Shown here: positions 39,561-51,241 of the stretch, piece after piece
How the letters are laid out: every line of letters starts with the position of its first letter
Numbering within the stretch: position 1 is the first letter of the stretch
Assembly (NCBI GenBank): GCA_051294375.1
Contig: CM119264.1
Location: 8,472,268 to 8,536,267 of the forward strand
Length of the DNA stretch: 64,000 bases
Direction of reading: 5' to 3'
Source of the DNA: Paraspadella gotoi
Taxonomy: Eukaryota > Chaetognatha
Position numbers and translations under genes: made by a program
The notes under the pieces: model-generated
Seen by the model: the letters and a program-made list of their open reading frames with translations, nothing else
Databases searched by the model: none
Told to the model about the DNA's origin: nothing

Positions 39561-40309
39561 GAGTCCGATCGCCAAAAATTAGTTTGAATTCAATGACCGG
39601 TATATCGTGCCATGGTGGAAAAAAAAATGGTAAGCGTTTAGGTGACCTCTCCGAAAAGTGCAACTGGTCTCAGTGGTGTGAAAAAAAAACCTTTTTTGGG
39701 AGATAACCAAAGTATAAAAATGGAATTATCATAACGAGAGAATTACAAATGTATTATTTTAAAGATAGCAAAAAATTGTTTTATGTGTTCGCCGTTCTCG
39801 GATTGGGAGTTTAAGAAGATTGATTCGATAGGGAAGCAGCCGAAGGATTGTTTCACTTATTAAAAGTTAGAGGTTAGTGAAACATGATGGATCCAGGGAA
39901 GAAGGACGAGAGAGGAAATGTAACCGTGAAGAGCATTATGGAGATGGAGAGCGGCTACGGGAAGGAAATCCCTGAGTATATTGGGGGAAGCAGAGGACCA
40001 GAAGCATCAAAGACGCATGAATTCATCAACATCGGTTCTCGCGGCTCAAGGAAGCCTTTATATTTTGGGGTTTCTTTTCGCCTTTCAATAGCTGGTTGGT
40101 TCCATTTCCTCAGAAAATATAATGGACTCTCCTTTCGAGGATTTTAGGCGATGTGTCTTGGAATCTTTCTAAAAACCAGCACTTCTGTGCGCTAACCTTC
40201 GTCTGAGAGGAGATGACCAAAAGAAATTAATGATGTTACCGGGGTTAGGATCAATCATATTGGAAGGACACTGATTAGGAGAACAATAAAGCACATAGAG
40301 AAACATCGA
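39561..40309. other. No gene recognised
   Basis: Sequence between the end of the recognisable inverted copy and the 25-N gap. I could not place it against another part of the window. Confidence 0.5.
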
Positions 40310-40354
40310 NNNNNNNNNNNNNNNNNNNNNNNNNGGAGAGAGAAGAGAGAGAGA

Positions 40355-40423
<69 letters not shown>

Positions 40424-42427
40424 AGATATAACACTTCTCAAACTTCACAACGACCTTCTGTCGTGTAGGTAAGTCAAAATTCCAGCTAATTGACGCAAAA
40501 AAAAAATACTGAAGAAAAAGGTAATTCACGGAGGAAAATAGCTTCAATAGAATTTATCATTGAGAGAACTAATTTTAGATTTTTCGCTTTTTTTTTTCTT
40601 CGTCTCTCTCCCATTCGTTTTTTTTTGTTCTTCATTCCTCCCTCTCTTTCCTCTCTTCCCTCGTTTCGACTTCCTTTCCATTCTCTCCCGTCGAACGTTT
40701 CTGTCTTTATGTACGGCTCTTGTCTTTCGTTTCTTTTCTTATCTTTCTTTCCTTCTTTCTTTCTTTCCTTCTTTCTTTCTTCTTTCTTTCTTTCTTTCCT
40801 TCTTTCCTTCTTTCCTTCTTTCCTTCTTTCTTTCTTTCTTCTTTCTTTTTTCTTCTCTTTCTTTCTCGTTCCTTCCCCAAATTTTTTTTTTACTCCTTCC
40901 TTCTCTGCTGAAAATGAAAATTTTAAACCTCCATCTTTCGGAACCAAAAGGGAACAATGATTCTCACATTAAGTTTGGATGAGGGTCCGCCTCGAGCGCC
41001 ATCGTCGCCGAGTCAAAGGCTTCCCGCTCTTTCGACAAAAGGGCAATCCGGAATTCCGACGCGAGCGGAGAATTAAGGTGAGAGGGAAAATCTCGAAAAA
41101 GAAACGACGTGAGAGTAAAAGAGAAAAGAGAACAAAAAACAAAAGAAAGATAAAGAAAGAAAGAAAGAAGAAAGAGAAAAAGAAAGAAGAAAGAAGAATG
41201 AAAGACAGACTGACGACAACGAACAATAAGAAAGATAGAAGAATAGTTTCTCGACTTTTTAAGTCAAAAATATTTATAAAAGAAAAGAAACAAAAGGCGA
41301 AACATCAAAAACTATAGGACATGTCGCGAACCGAAAAAAAATAAAGAAAGAAGAAAGAAAGAAAGAAAGAAAGAACAGAAAGAAAAGGAAAGAAAGAAAG
41401 AACCGAAAGATAGGATATAGAAAAAAAAGATAGAAAAAAAAACGAAGAGAGATGAAAAAGAGAGGTGGATACGGAATCCGGACGTAAATCAATTGGAAAT
41501 GAGGTTTAATTGGATTTTTAAAGAGTTTGAGGGACAAAAATCGTGATTAAAAGAGGACAACAGAAGCTTTTGTTCGTTCGGTGACTGAAACCCAAGGATG
41601 AGAAGCGGGAAGGAAAAATAATTAGTAGAAAACAAAAGGGAAAATGGGAGGGAGGGAGTAGGGAGGAAGTAGGGAGGAAGGGACCGGGAGTAGGGAGGGA
41701 GGGAGGGAGGGAGGTTGAGAAAAGAAAAGGGGTCAGGGGAGGAAGAGAAAGTAAAAAAAGAAATTAAAGAAAAGAGATCGAAAAAATTCTCGCGACATTT
41801 AGTTTAAAAAGATGGCCGCCGGTCAAAATAAAAAAAATTAAATCGTTATTAAATGATAACAAGGAACGTTATCAATTGAGAATCTATCAAGATTATCAAA
41901 AACCAAAAATAATTAATTAAAATACAAAAAAATGTTTAATGATTAAAAAAAGAGAAATGGATATGCTAATTTTCACGCTTCGATTGAGTTTGGGTCAAAA
42001 ATTCTTCCTCTCCGATTATCGCTTTTTCTCGCCCCCCCCCCCACGACCGAAATAAAAAAATAAATTAGCGGCTCAAAAAGATTTTAATTAACGCATTTAT
42101 TGGTTTTTCGGGTTTTCGGCCCAAATTCGAACTCGCCTTCGCCGACGTCCCGTTTGAACTTGTCTCGTTATTTTCACGGCTTTGATGAAATTACCTTCCG
42201 CTTACTTAACAGATTCTATTTCAATCCATACCTATTAACACCAGAAACTACACCTTTACTTAATAATACAATAATACTACATTTTTTTTATTTTCTAGTT
42301 TTTGGTTTTAAATTATATGTTTATATTTAGATATTCGTTCTTACTGTCGAGAGGCATTAAAGCTATTCTTAATGTGACCGTCTATTTCTTTCTAATGAGA
42401 GGTTTGGTAACAGGGAGACATGTAATG

Positions 42428-42623
42428 AAAGCCCGGGGTGTGGGGCATCTCTCGACAGGCTGGATCTCAGGGTTTTCGGACCTGCAGTGACACCCATGTC
42501 ACAAGGCGTGTTTATGTTGACACCTTTCACACTTAACCAAGCGTGACCGTGAGGGGATTTGAGCCTGGAACTCACTGTTGGTAAACCGAGCACTTAGCCC
42601 ATGGGACGAGCTGAGTTTTACCC
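42428..42623 (-). mobile_element. Block C copy of the SINE-like element (inverted)
   Basis: It is the exact reverse complement of 29850-30045. Confidence 0.35.
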
Positions 42624-42796
42624 AAACTAATACGGAGGAAAGGCAAAGTTAGGATTCCGCCACAGGGAAGTCGAGACTTTCTTACCCATCCCCCTCCCTG
42701 CTTTTCCCCCACTCTCCCACTTCAATCCCCCCTGACCACTCCCAACCGTCCCTCCCTCGCCTCCACCTTTCCTCTTTCGCATCACCTACAATCTCA

Positions 42797-42891
42797 CTGG
42801 TTCGCTTGTTGCCCATCGTCCTTCGACGACGGAATGATAAGAGGAGCGCAAAGGATGAGGTGAATGCGAAGTCCGCATCGGAACTTTTCAT
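42797..42891 (-). pseudogene. Broken copy of signal exon in block C (inverted)
   Basis: This is the exact reverse complement of the block B copy at 29582-29676, with the same frame-breaking indels and the same damaged donor. Identical errors in B and C indicate one underlying sequence placed twice. Confidence 0.75.
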
Positions 42892-43713
42892 CTTTTCTTC
42901 TTTTTTTCCCCCCCTTTTTTTCTTCTTTTCTTCTTTCCTTTCCTTCGTTCTTCTTTCCTTTCCTTCGCTTCTTCTTTCCTTTCCTTCTTTTCTTCTTTCC
43001 TTTCCTTCTTTTCTTCTTTTCCTTTCCTTCGCTTTCTTCTTTCCTTTACTTCGCTTCTTCGCCGTTTCGTTTTTTTTTCTTTCTCCTCCTGCTTCGCCTT
43101 TCGCCGACTTTATTTTTTCCCCCTTCGGCCCTCTTTAACAGAACTTTTTCGTCTTTTATTTTGACTCCTTCGTCGTATTATTTTTAAAAGTTTTTGGCGC
43201 TTTTTATTTGGGGTGAGGGAAATAAACGCAGTGGGGTTTCCGTGAAGATAGAGGCGATTCGCGTTTTTCTGAATTTGGTCGAATCAGTTTTAAATTGGAA
43301 GGAACTTTGTAGTATTTCTTTTTTTTCAAGTTTTTAAAAGTTTTTCTTTTTTTCCTTCACACGAAGAAAATTTTGAGAAGAAGAAATGTGATCGTTGTTA
43401 ATTGTGTTGTTATCCTTTGATGCGATCGGAGACGCAATGAATTCATAACCGTCGCCGTTACCGTCGTTTCTCGTTTCTTCTTCTTGTTAAGCCCGATTTT
43501 TTGCTTTTTTTTTTTTTTTGGTCCTTTTTATTTTCGCCGGTCCACCGATGGAAGATTAGTTGCGGTTTCGTCTTTCGACGGAAACCAGAAGGAAAGGAGA
43601 GAAAGAGAAAAAGAAGAGAGAGAAAGAAGAAAAGAGAAAAAGAAAAAGAGAGAGAAGGAGAGAGAAAGAGAGGCTTTTTGTCGTGGTCGTTGGGTGGACG
43701 TCCTTATCCTCCT

Positions 43714-43781
<68 letters not shown>

Positions 43782-43798
43782 AGAGAGAGAGAGAGAAG

Positions 43799-43830
<32 letters not shown>

Positions 43831-45122
43831 CGAGAAGAGAGAGAGAGAGAGAAGAGAGAAGAAGAGAACTTCTCTCGCCTTAGTTTTTTTTTTTCCTTTT
43901 CTCTAATTTTAAGATTTTTCTTCTCTTCAGAGATTGTGTCCCCCTCTTTCTTCCAAAGAATCTTCTCTCTTTTGTCGATTGCGTCGTCTTCTCCTCTAAA
44001 AGAGAGAAAATTAGAGAGGAGAAGAAGAGAGAGATACAGAGAGAAGAACGAAATCGCGATGTTTTCCTCTCCCTCTTTTCTTCGTCCTTAGTTCTTCGCC
44101 TGACAATAAACAGAAATTTGTCAACGATCAACGTTAGATAAGAAAAAAAAACATATATTCCAGATAAAGAACGAGATTTAAGAACGAAAGCGATTCGAAG
44201 TAATTACGGTAGTACTTTTGGGTTTCGGCAAGTTTTGTAATTTTTTTTTTTTTTTTTTGAATTTATTTTATATTTACGGTCGATTATTTCGTTATTTTCT
44301 GACTGTTTGTTTATTGTGAGAGAATCGCAAGAGAAAAACGGAGTGGTCAATAAAGATTTTTTTCGTGAGTTTGTAGAGAATCTCTCTTCTCTCTCTCTCT
44401 TCTCTCGTCGCGTTCTCTCTCTCTGCTCTGGTCGTTCTCTCTCTCTGACTTCTGTCTCGTTTTTCACTTTTAGCTTTCGCGCTCTTTGTGCTCGAGGTGT
44501 TACTCTTCCCCATTTTGTTTCTTCGCCTCGTTTTTTCACTTTCATCATTGTCCAGACTTCCAAGTTTTTTACGGCCCAAGACTCAGCTACATCCAGGACA
44601 TTAGGCAGCGATCAAATGAGTGTCGCCATCGTTGAATCCAGTTTCGAGTCAAACAAATTATTTGATACGAAAAACAAATAACAAAATCTTTTATATGAAA
44701 AAAATTGAGGGGAAAAAATAATGAAAAGTAACGGTAATTTTCCCTTTTCCCCATCATTATTGTATCTGTTTTGCAATGCACGGAAGGGAAAACGATAAAT
44801 CTTTTTTGGCCGGATCTTTTCGGCCTTGCCTCTTCTTTGAATTCCTGAAAAACCCCCACTGTCGGAGGAACTAGTTTTTACAGAATTAAGGCGGCAATAA
44901 CGGGGAAAAAGAAAAACGTCTTTTTTCTTTCTTTTCCTCTTTTCTCTCTCTCTCTTTTCTCTCTGTCTCTCTCTCTCTCTGTTTCTGGGGCATCGGAGGA
45001 ATTCGCTCGGAACCATCAAATGGAGGCTGTTGAATTTTGTGGGATGTCAACTAACGCTTTCTTACCAGGGCGAAACTGGAGCGGATTGGATGGGCTGGAA
45101 AAGGAAACGAAAGAGAGAAGAG

Positions 45123-45185
<63 letters not shown>

Positions 45186-45305
45186 TAGTATTCGTTCGTA
45201 GTTTTTCGAAAATTTGCTCACGTATTTGATTTTCCTAAAGAAGCCAAAAGCTTTTCTTCTGGGGTCTTGTTCGGCGGTTAGGAGAGGATAGAAAACAGAA
45301 TAGTA

Positions 45306-45390
<85 letters not shown>

Positions 45391-45672
45391 AAAAAATGAT
45401 CTGAAAGCGAAAGAAAGAGAAGTGAAAGAGGAGTGATTTTTTAACTTCATGCACAACAGAGAGCTCACGCGGTAACTCGAGTTTTTTTTTCTTTCTTGAA
45501 AAAAAAAGTTTTTGTGAAGAGCTGCTAACTGCTAACAGAAAGCTTTTCCATAGGTTTTCTCTTCCTTCGGTTACAACTGAGTAATGAAGGAAATTGTAAT
45601 ATTTCTCTTGCTCTCATTTGGTGTCCGGGAGAACTTTCGCAAGATATAAGAATGTTTAGAATAGTACAAAGA

Positions 45673-45705
<33 letters not shown>

Positions 45706-47079
45706 CGAGTGAGAAAGAAAATAAAGAGACTGATGATTGTCGCATTGCAACGATTTTCTTCATCTTCGCTGTGAAAGATTCAATTCCGGGCGGAGAGTGC
45801 TCGTATCGTCCTCCGTGTTGGTCGTCGTCGTCGTTGTCGTCAGCGTCCTCGGCTTTTAACCTTCGCGCCTGCTCTTTTGTTTTTGTTTTCCTCTTCCATG
45901 CGAGCTGCTGCCATCTCGAGCGGCAGAGACGAAACTTGTTTTCCCGGGAGCGAATTCCGCGATCGGCGCGCTGCGATCGTGTTTTCATCAAAAATGGCGA
46001 CAGCGTAACTTCCCGAGAAAAAAAAAGAGGGAAAAAAAGGTAAAAAGCAAATAAATATGAAATGAGAAATGGAGGAAAAGGAGGAGGAGGAGGAGGAGAG
46101 GGAGGAGGAGGAAGAGGAAAAGAAATTGAAAAACGGATAAAAACGGGAATAACACAAAAGAAATGGAGGAGAAGAGAGAGAGAGAGAGAGAGGACGAGAG
46201 AGGAGCAGAGAGAGAGAGAGAGAGAAGAAGAGAGAAGAGAGAGAGGAGAAAGAGAGAGAGAGATATTTATGATGGAACTGATGCTTTCTTCAGCTCATTT
46301 CCTTACTTTTTTCGAGCAGCAAACGCGCCATCCTCAAAAAATAGAAACCCCAATCAAAATTGTATTCCCGGTGTTTTTTGGTTTTCTCCAACTAAACTCA
46401 TTTTCTTCCAAGATTTTTTTTTTTTCATCCGAAGTCCGGGGTTTTTTTATGGGAAAAATGGATTCAATTTTGTTCCTCATCATCTCTCTCTCTAATTTTT
46501 TATAAGATCCCCATAAGGTTTACCAATAATGCGCAACAAAGTCTAGTCCATTGCAGCGAAACTCTATCGCTTCCGAGAACGCGCTTCAGCCGATGATTTA
46601 AGTCTTTTGGAAAAAATGGCTTGACCACAAATAAAAATTAATCTTGACGGAACGAGAGTATTAAAATTTAGCCAGACACCCGTAAGCTTTGCTCTTCGTC
46701 ATCCGACTCATCGATATCTTCCGCCTATTCCCTCTTCGCCTTTATTTCGCCACTCACTTTTGCTCCCGTTTTCTCCCTCCTAATCTCTCGCCCTTGTTCT
46801 CTTTCTTTCCTTTCCACCGAAAAACTAAGGGCTTAAACATATATGTCACACTCTCTCTCCTCTCTTTCCTCTCTTTCGTTCTGACTTCCGCTCCTCCTCT
46901 CTCTCCCTCTGCCTCTCCTTGGTCTTCTACTCCATTCCTCCACTCTCCCTTCTTGGCCAGTCGGAAGTCGGCAGCAACAAAAGACAAAAGGGAAAAATGG
47001 TGAACCATTACGGGATATCAGATTCAAAAGAAAAGGAAAGAGAGAGAGAGAGAGAAAGAGGAGAGAGGAGAGAGAGAAG

Positions 47080-47146
<67 letters not shown>

Positions 47147-47215
47147 AGAGAGGGAAAAAAAACTGGTTTCCGCCACAACGCAGATCCCTTAGACACGAAA
47201 TTCATTACATTCTCG

Positions 47216-47640
47216 TTTCTTTTTTCCTTTTTCTTTTTTTTTCTTCGCTTCTATCTTAAAGATTATTTTCTTCTCTTTCTTTTTTTAGCTTCTATCTTAA
47301 GATTAAATTCTTCCTTTTTTTTATTTTTTTTTAGCTTCTAATCTTAATTTTTTTTTAGCATCCTCACTCCTCATTTCGTTTTTTACTTTATTGTCTAACG
47401 CAACTCTTCTTTTTCTTTTCCTTTCGTCTTTCTGTTCTTTTTCTTTTTTTTTTTTCGGTGCGCCGACGTTACCTCTGTTTTGGATGTTTCGCCTTTGTTT
47501 CATTTTCTGATTCCATAAGTATTTTTGACTGATTTTGATTCTGGAAACATTCTCTATTTTCTTTCTTTCTATTCTTTTTGATTTTCCCCCTTTTAACTTT
47601 CATACCTTTTTTTAGCTTCACCTTTTTTGTTTTCTTTTCC
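47216..47640 (+). repeat. Flank R': second copy of flank R, after block C
   Basis: It has the same orientation and order as 32141-32540 with scattered indels. It therefore follows both the direct block (B) and the inverted block (C). Clean unique sequence starts at about 47810. Confidence 0.65.
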
Positions 47641-48181
47641 TTTTACTTTCACTTTCACTTTCTTTCTCTGTCTCCTTCTTCATTTTTCTCCTTTACTACT
47701 TTTCTCTCCTTCTCTTCTCTTCATCTCTCTTTCTCCTCTCTACTCTCTCTCCTCTCTCTCTCTCTCTCTCTTCTTCTCTCTCTCTCTCTCTTCTCTTCTC
47801 TCCACTAAAAATTCCAAATATTTCACAAATTAATTTGCGCTGATGAAGACTAGAACTCAAGCCAAAACATGTCCGTTAATTTTATTGTAAAAAAAAAATC
47901 CGAGCTAATTATAATTAATCGAAAGAATCTAAGTAATCACTTTTTCTCTATTCATATATTTCAATATTTCTGAAATGACTTATTTTCTGATCCATAAATA
48001 GAAAAAACATCTCGATATCTGATTGATTCTTGAGAAACGAGATTACCGAGGAAGATTACTCTCTTCGTAATAGATTAGATGTAACTAATTAGTTATTTTT
48101 TCTCGTCTTAAGCTTCGTGAAAATCGAATCACGCGCGAAAACGCATCTTGGATAAAAATGAATCCTTCGCTTCTCTCATCT

Positions 48182-48230
48182 TCTCCTCCTCCTCCTCCTC
48201 CTCCTCCTCCTCCTCCTCCTCTTCCTCCTC
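48182..48230 (+). repeat. (CCT)n serving as the polypyrimidine tract of exon 2
   Basis: A trinucleotide run ends directly in CTCAG at the proposed acceptor. Confidence 0.85.
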
Positions 48231-48232
48231 AG

Positions 48233-48607
48233 GGATCCGACGTCCGTCACTGGTTCACCACCGACGGTCAAATTCGCCTCCAATTCGATCCCATCCCGTC
48301 TTCCTCGCGGCTGCGGCAGTTGCAACAGCTACAGCAACTCCAACAGCTCCAACGCTCTTTGAAAAGTCAGCAACAACATCCTCAGCCGCGGCAACAACAT
48401 CAACAGCCCCAACTGTGGCTTCGATCGCCGCCGGAAATGTTTTCGGCGCAGCGAGGCTCCGAGGACGGGACGCCGACCCTGCCGATGCCGGTCTCCGGAG
48501 CGCGGGTCGCCGGTGCGGAGCTCGCCGGCGCCGGAGCAGAGACGATGTCGTTCTCGTCGACGCAGCGTCGGCTGGAGAGGAGATCAGTCTCGGAGGAGGA
48601 GGCTGGG
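48233..48607 (+). CDS. Exon 2 of IgSF gene: Gln-rich, low-complexity linker
   Basis: The 125 codons run from an AG acceptor preceded by a long (CCT)n pyrimidine tract to a donor CTGGG|GTGAGG, phase 0 at both ends. The protein begins GSDVRHWFTTDGQIRLQF, then has a Gln/Leu-rich stretch (LQQLQQLQQLQ), a QQQ/QPQ-rich stretch, and an Ala/Gly/Ser-rich C-terminal part ending SVSEEEAG. No Ig cysteines are present, and I recognise no domain. It would follow the signal peptide directly and form a flexible extracellular linker before the Ig domains. An alternative reading starts at the in-frame ATG 48158 (MNPSLLSSS followed by polyproline). I prefer the acceptor at 48233 because the polyproline codons coincide exactly with a perfect polypyrimidine tract ending in CAG. 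A second frame is also open here, so the reading frame rests on the splice phase and the lack of better options. Confidence 0.45.
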
Positions 48608-48974
48608 GTGAGGAGAGAGAGGGGGGGAGATGGAGGGAGGGGAGGGAGGGGGAGTAGGAGGGAGGAGAGGGAAGGGAAAATGGGAAATAAGAGGGAGAGA
48701 GAGAGGATGTTATGAGAAAAGGATAGAACAGAGTGGGAGAGGATGAAGTGAAGATGGGAGGAAAGGGAAAAAAATTGGGGGAAATATAAACTTATAAAGA
48801 GAAAATTAGTCTTAGACTTGAGACACCGAAAAGTCCATCTTTCCTCAGAGAAATATATTTGACTTTTGTCGCTAATTAATTAAGGGTTGACATGAAGTCA
48901 TAACGATTGAAAGATTTAATAATTTATTTACTTAAATGATTGACTGATTGATTTGCCCTTTTATTTTTATTTAG

Positions 48975-49327
48975 ATGCTCGACTCCAACGAAGATTTCGA
49001 CGTCGTCATCGTCTCCTCCAGCGTCGCCGCATTCGCACGCAGCCGTTCGCACACGCGTGCGCGCAACGACCAAGCGCAAGGACAACAACAAGCGTCGGGA
49101 CAACTTCGACAACAACAACAACAACAACGACGCCATCATCAACGTCAAAAGGATCGCGATGTCGAAGATTCGGCGCCGCGAGAGGCGCGTCAGGCGCCAA
49201 CCGGCAAACCCCCCAGAGAGAGATCACCGCCATCATCCACGTCACAAGATTGCGCGATTGTCGAAGATTCGGCGCCGCGAAGAGGCGCGTCAGGGCGCAA
49301 CCGGAAGTGACTGGCGAGAACGCGAGG
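48975..49327 (+). CDS. Exon 3 of IgSF gene (probable; frame uncertain)
   Basis: A clear acceptor (TTTATTTTTATTTAG) lies directly before 48975. A good donor, CGCGAG|GTGAGG, lies at 49327/49328. From a phase-0 entry the protein begins MLDSNEDFDVVIVSSSVAAF, continues with a Gln-rich part (GQQQASGQLRQQQQQQRRHH) and two SAPR-containing repeats, and meets a TGA at 49308 before the donor. The frame that reaches the donor in phase 0, as exon 4 requires, is a different one (ending GATGSDWRERE). One single-base indel inside 49150-49310 would reconcile them. That stretch holds an imperfect ~50-bp duplication whose second copy has extra bases, and a 25-N gap follows at 49601, so a base-call error is plausible. 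Alternatively an unrecognised donor is used or this is not an exon. All three forward frames are open over most of it. The Gln-rich style matches exon 2. Confidence 0.35.
49150..49307 (+). repeat. Imperfect ~50-bp duplication within exon 3
   Basis: TCGAAGATTCGGCGCCGCGA plus GAGGCGCGTCAGG and CGC.AACCGG occurs near 49162 and again near 49260, about 100 bases apart. The second copy has extra single bases. Confidence 0.85.
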
Positions 49328-49334
49328 TGAGGGG

Positions 49335-49339
<5 letters not shown>

Positions 49340-49410
<71 letters not shown>

Positions 49411-49545
49411 TTGTTGTAAATAGAAAATACCGGGAAAATAGAGGGAGAAAGAGAGAAAGAGAGAAGAAAGGACAGGATAGTCAGGAAAATACAGAGAGAC
49501 AAAATTGATGGCGTCCTCAAAAGACAAAGAGAAAGAAAGAAAGAA

Positions 49546-49598
<53 letters not shown>

Positions 49599-49645
49599 GA
49601 NNNNNNNNNNNNNNNNNNNNNNNNNAGAGAGAGAGAGAGAGAGAG
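49340..49645 (+). repeat. (GA)n-rich stretch with a 25-N gap
   Basis: GA tracts at 49340-49410 and 49545-49652, interrupted by the gap 49601-49625. Confidence 0.9.
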
Positions 49646-50017
49646 AGAGAGACTGCCTCGACGATGATGGAGTCTGGGAGGTGAGAAAAAAGGAAAGGGT
49701 CTTTTCGGGTCGCTTCCCTTCTGATGAAATATTTTCTGATGATATCCTGTTAAGCGATGAAGCGCGAAAATAAATGAAAAGAAATGAAAAAGAAACTAAG
49801 AGAAATAGTTGAAGGTGAAGGTGAAGAGATGAAAAAGATTAAAGGTGAAAGTTTAAAAAAAACAAAAAAAACTGGGAATCAAACAAAAAAAAAAACCAAA
49901 ACAAAAATATAAACAACAAACGAAACAAAAACAAAACAAAAAGCAACAACTTACCTAAAAGACTCTCAATAAATAGTAGAAAGAAAGACAGACACAAAAT
50001 ATTTTTTCTTGTTTTAG

Positions 50018-50172
50018 GAGTTGATGAAGATGAGATCGAGCGACGAAGCTTGGGGAAGAGGAGTTGGAGGTGGTGCGATGAGAGGAAGGGGAGCAGCAGG
50101 AGCGGGGGAAGCAGAGCGCGGCGACGCAGTAAAAAAAATCGCGGTTCTCACAGGATCAAACGTCACTTTAAG
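50018..50172 (+). CDS. Exon 4 of IgSF gene: linker and first strands of a V-like Ig domain
   Basis: The acceptor (TTTTTTCTTGTTTTAG) is strong and the donor is TTAAG|GTAACA. The exon enters in phase 0 and leaves in phase 2. The 51 codons start ELMKMRSSDEAWGRG, pass through a Gly/Ala/Arg-rich segment, and end AVKKIAVLTGSNVTL. That end is a typical A'-B strand of an Ig domain (hydrophobic residue, xGxxVTLxC). The last two bases AG join C of exon 5 to form a Ser codon, giving NVTLSCQS with the B-strand cysteine as the next residue. This junction is the best evidence that exons 4 and 5 belong to one transcript. N-V-T is also a potential N-glycosylation sequon. The minus strand is also open here but has no comparable signals. 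Confidence 0.7.
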
Positions 50173-51145
50173 GTAACAAGAAAAGAAATATAAAAATAAT
50201 TTGTAATAAGTGGTATAATATTTCAAAGAATGTTTCAATTGTATGAAAAGACCCCTCCCTTAAGTATTAGATCGGGGAATACTTATTGTACTCCGCACTA
50301 GCATCAAAATACTAGGAGCTGAATTTTATGAATTTGTAAAATTATTTTTATGGAGCATTTATTTATAGATACAAATGTAAAAGAACTTATTTAGATAACA
50401 ATGTTGTTTTTAATAGAAATGGGAAAAATTTTAAAACTACTCGGTGAAGTTAAAACGTTAAGAACCTCTGGGGATTAAACCGAACAATTTGCTTTTTTTG
50501 TTTTATTTTTAAAAAAATCACGATTCCTGGTAAGAAATAAAAAAATCCCTGGCGAGGATCTCAGCTGCTTCGTTGTGAAGGGGAATCCAAAAGGTTCACT
50601 CGAGACCCGATTACTCTCTCGCTACTGAATAGTGAATTTCCAATTGTGAACTCGATCAAAGAATAAAAAAAAAAAAAAAACATTGGACGCTAGTTTTTTT
50701 TTTTTTTTTAATTTAAATTTAAATGTTTCTTCCGCAGCGCGATTGATTTAGTTTTTCATTAATTGATTGATTAATTCATTATTAGATTGATCGATTGCAA
50801 AAAGATTTCATTCTTTACAAACGCGCGTTTGTTTTTAAACTAATCTTGAATGACGTCGCCGCAAGTAATTTTGACTTCAAAAGAAGAACAAGAAAAGAAA
50901 AAGAGAAGAAAGAAAAAAGAAAAAAAAAAGAAGCAAAACCCAGTTTTGTTTCTTTCCTCCTCGGAGACTCAGCTGTTCTCTCCTTAATCTTTCCTTTCCT
51001 TAAAGAGCGGAGGAAAAAAAAAGTATGAAAACATGAAAAGACGCAAATTGAATACAAGGGATTTTGAGACGGCTCGGTTCTTTGAAGAAGAAGGAAAAAA
51101 AAATTGGCAGGACCGGGAAAAGTTCATCTCTACTCTCTCTACATT

Positions 51146-51150
<5 letters not shown>

Positions 51151-51238
<88 letters not shown>
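51151..51238 (+). repeat. (CT)n microsatellite in intron 4
   Basis: Two long CT runs separated by CTCATC. Confidence 0.95.

Positions 51239-51241
<3 letters not shown>

Larger units (their letters stand above)
40335..47127 (-). repeat. Block C: exact inverted copy of block B
   Basis: Every B feature recurs at 72473 minus its coordinate, and conceptual translations over the whole length agree without differences. The left end abuts a 25-N gap (40310-40334). The right end lies in a (GA)n tract, after which a short related piece (about 47150-47205) matches 25257-25320 only with indels. Confidence 0.9.
21861..48232 (+). other. Intron 1 of IgSF gene (assembled length probably inflated)
   Basis: This lies between the donor at 21861 and the acceptor at 48233. 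It contains a SINE-like element, the rest of block A, block B, an inverted copy of 51.4-57.0 kb and block C. Because B and C duplicate the coding exon 1 and the inverted copy duplicates intron 4, much of this interval is probably misassembled. Confidence 0.4.

Noticed and set aside
48158-48232. ATG start with polyproline before exon 2
   Set aside because: It coincides with a polypyrimidine tract ending in CAG and would leave the Ig protein without a signal peptide, though it cannot be excluded.
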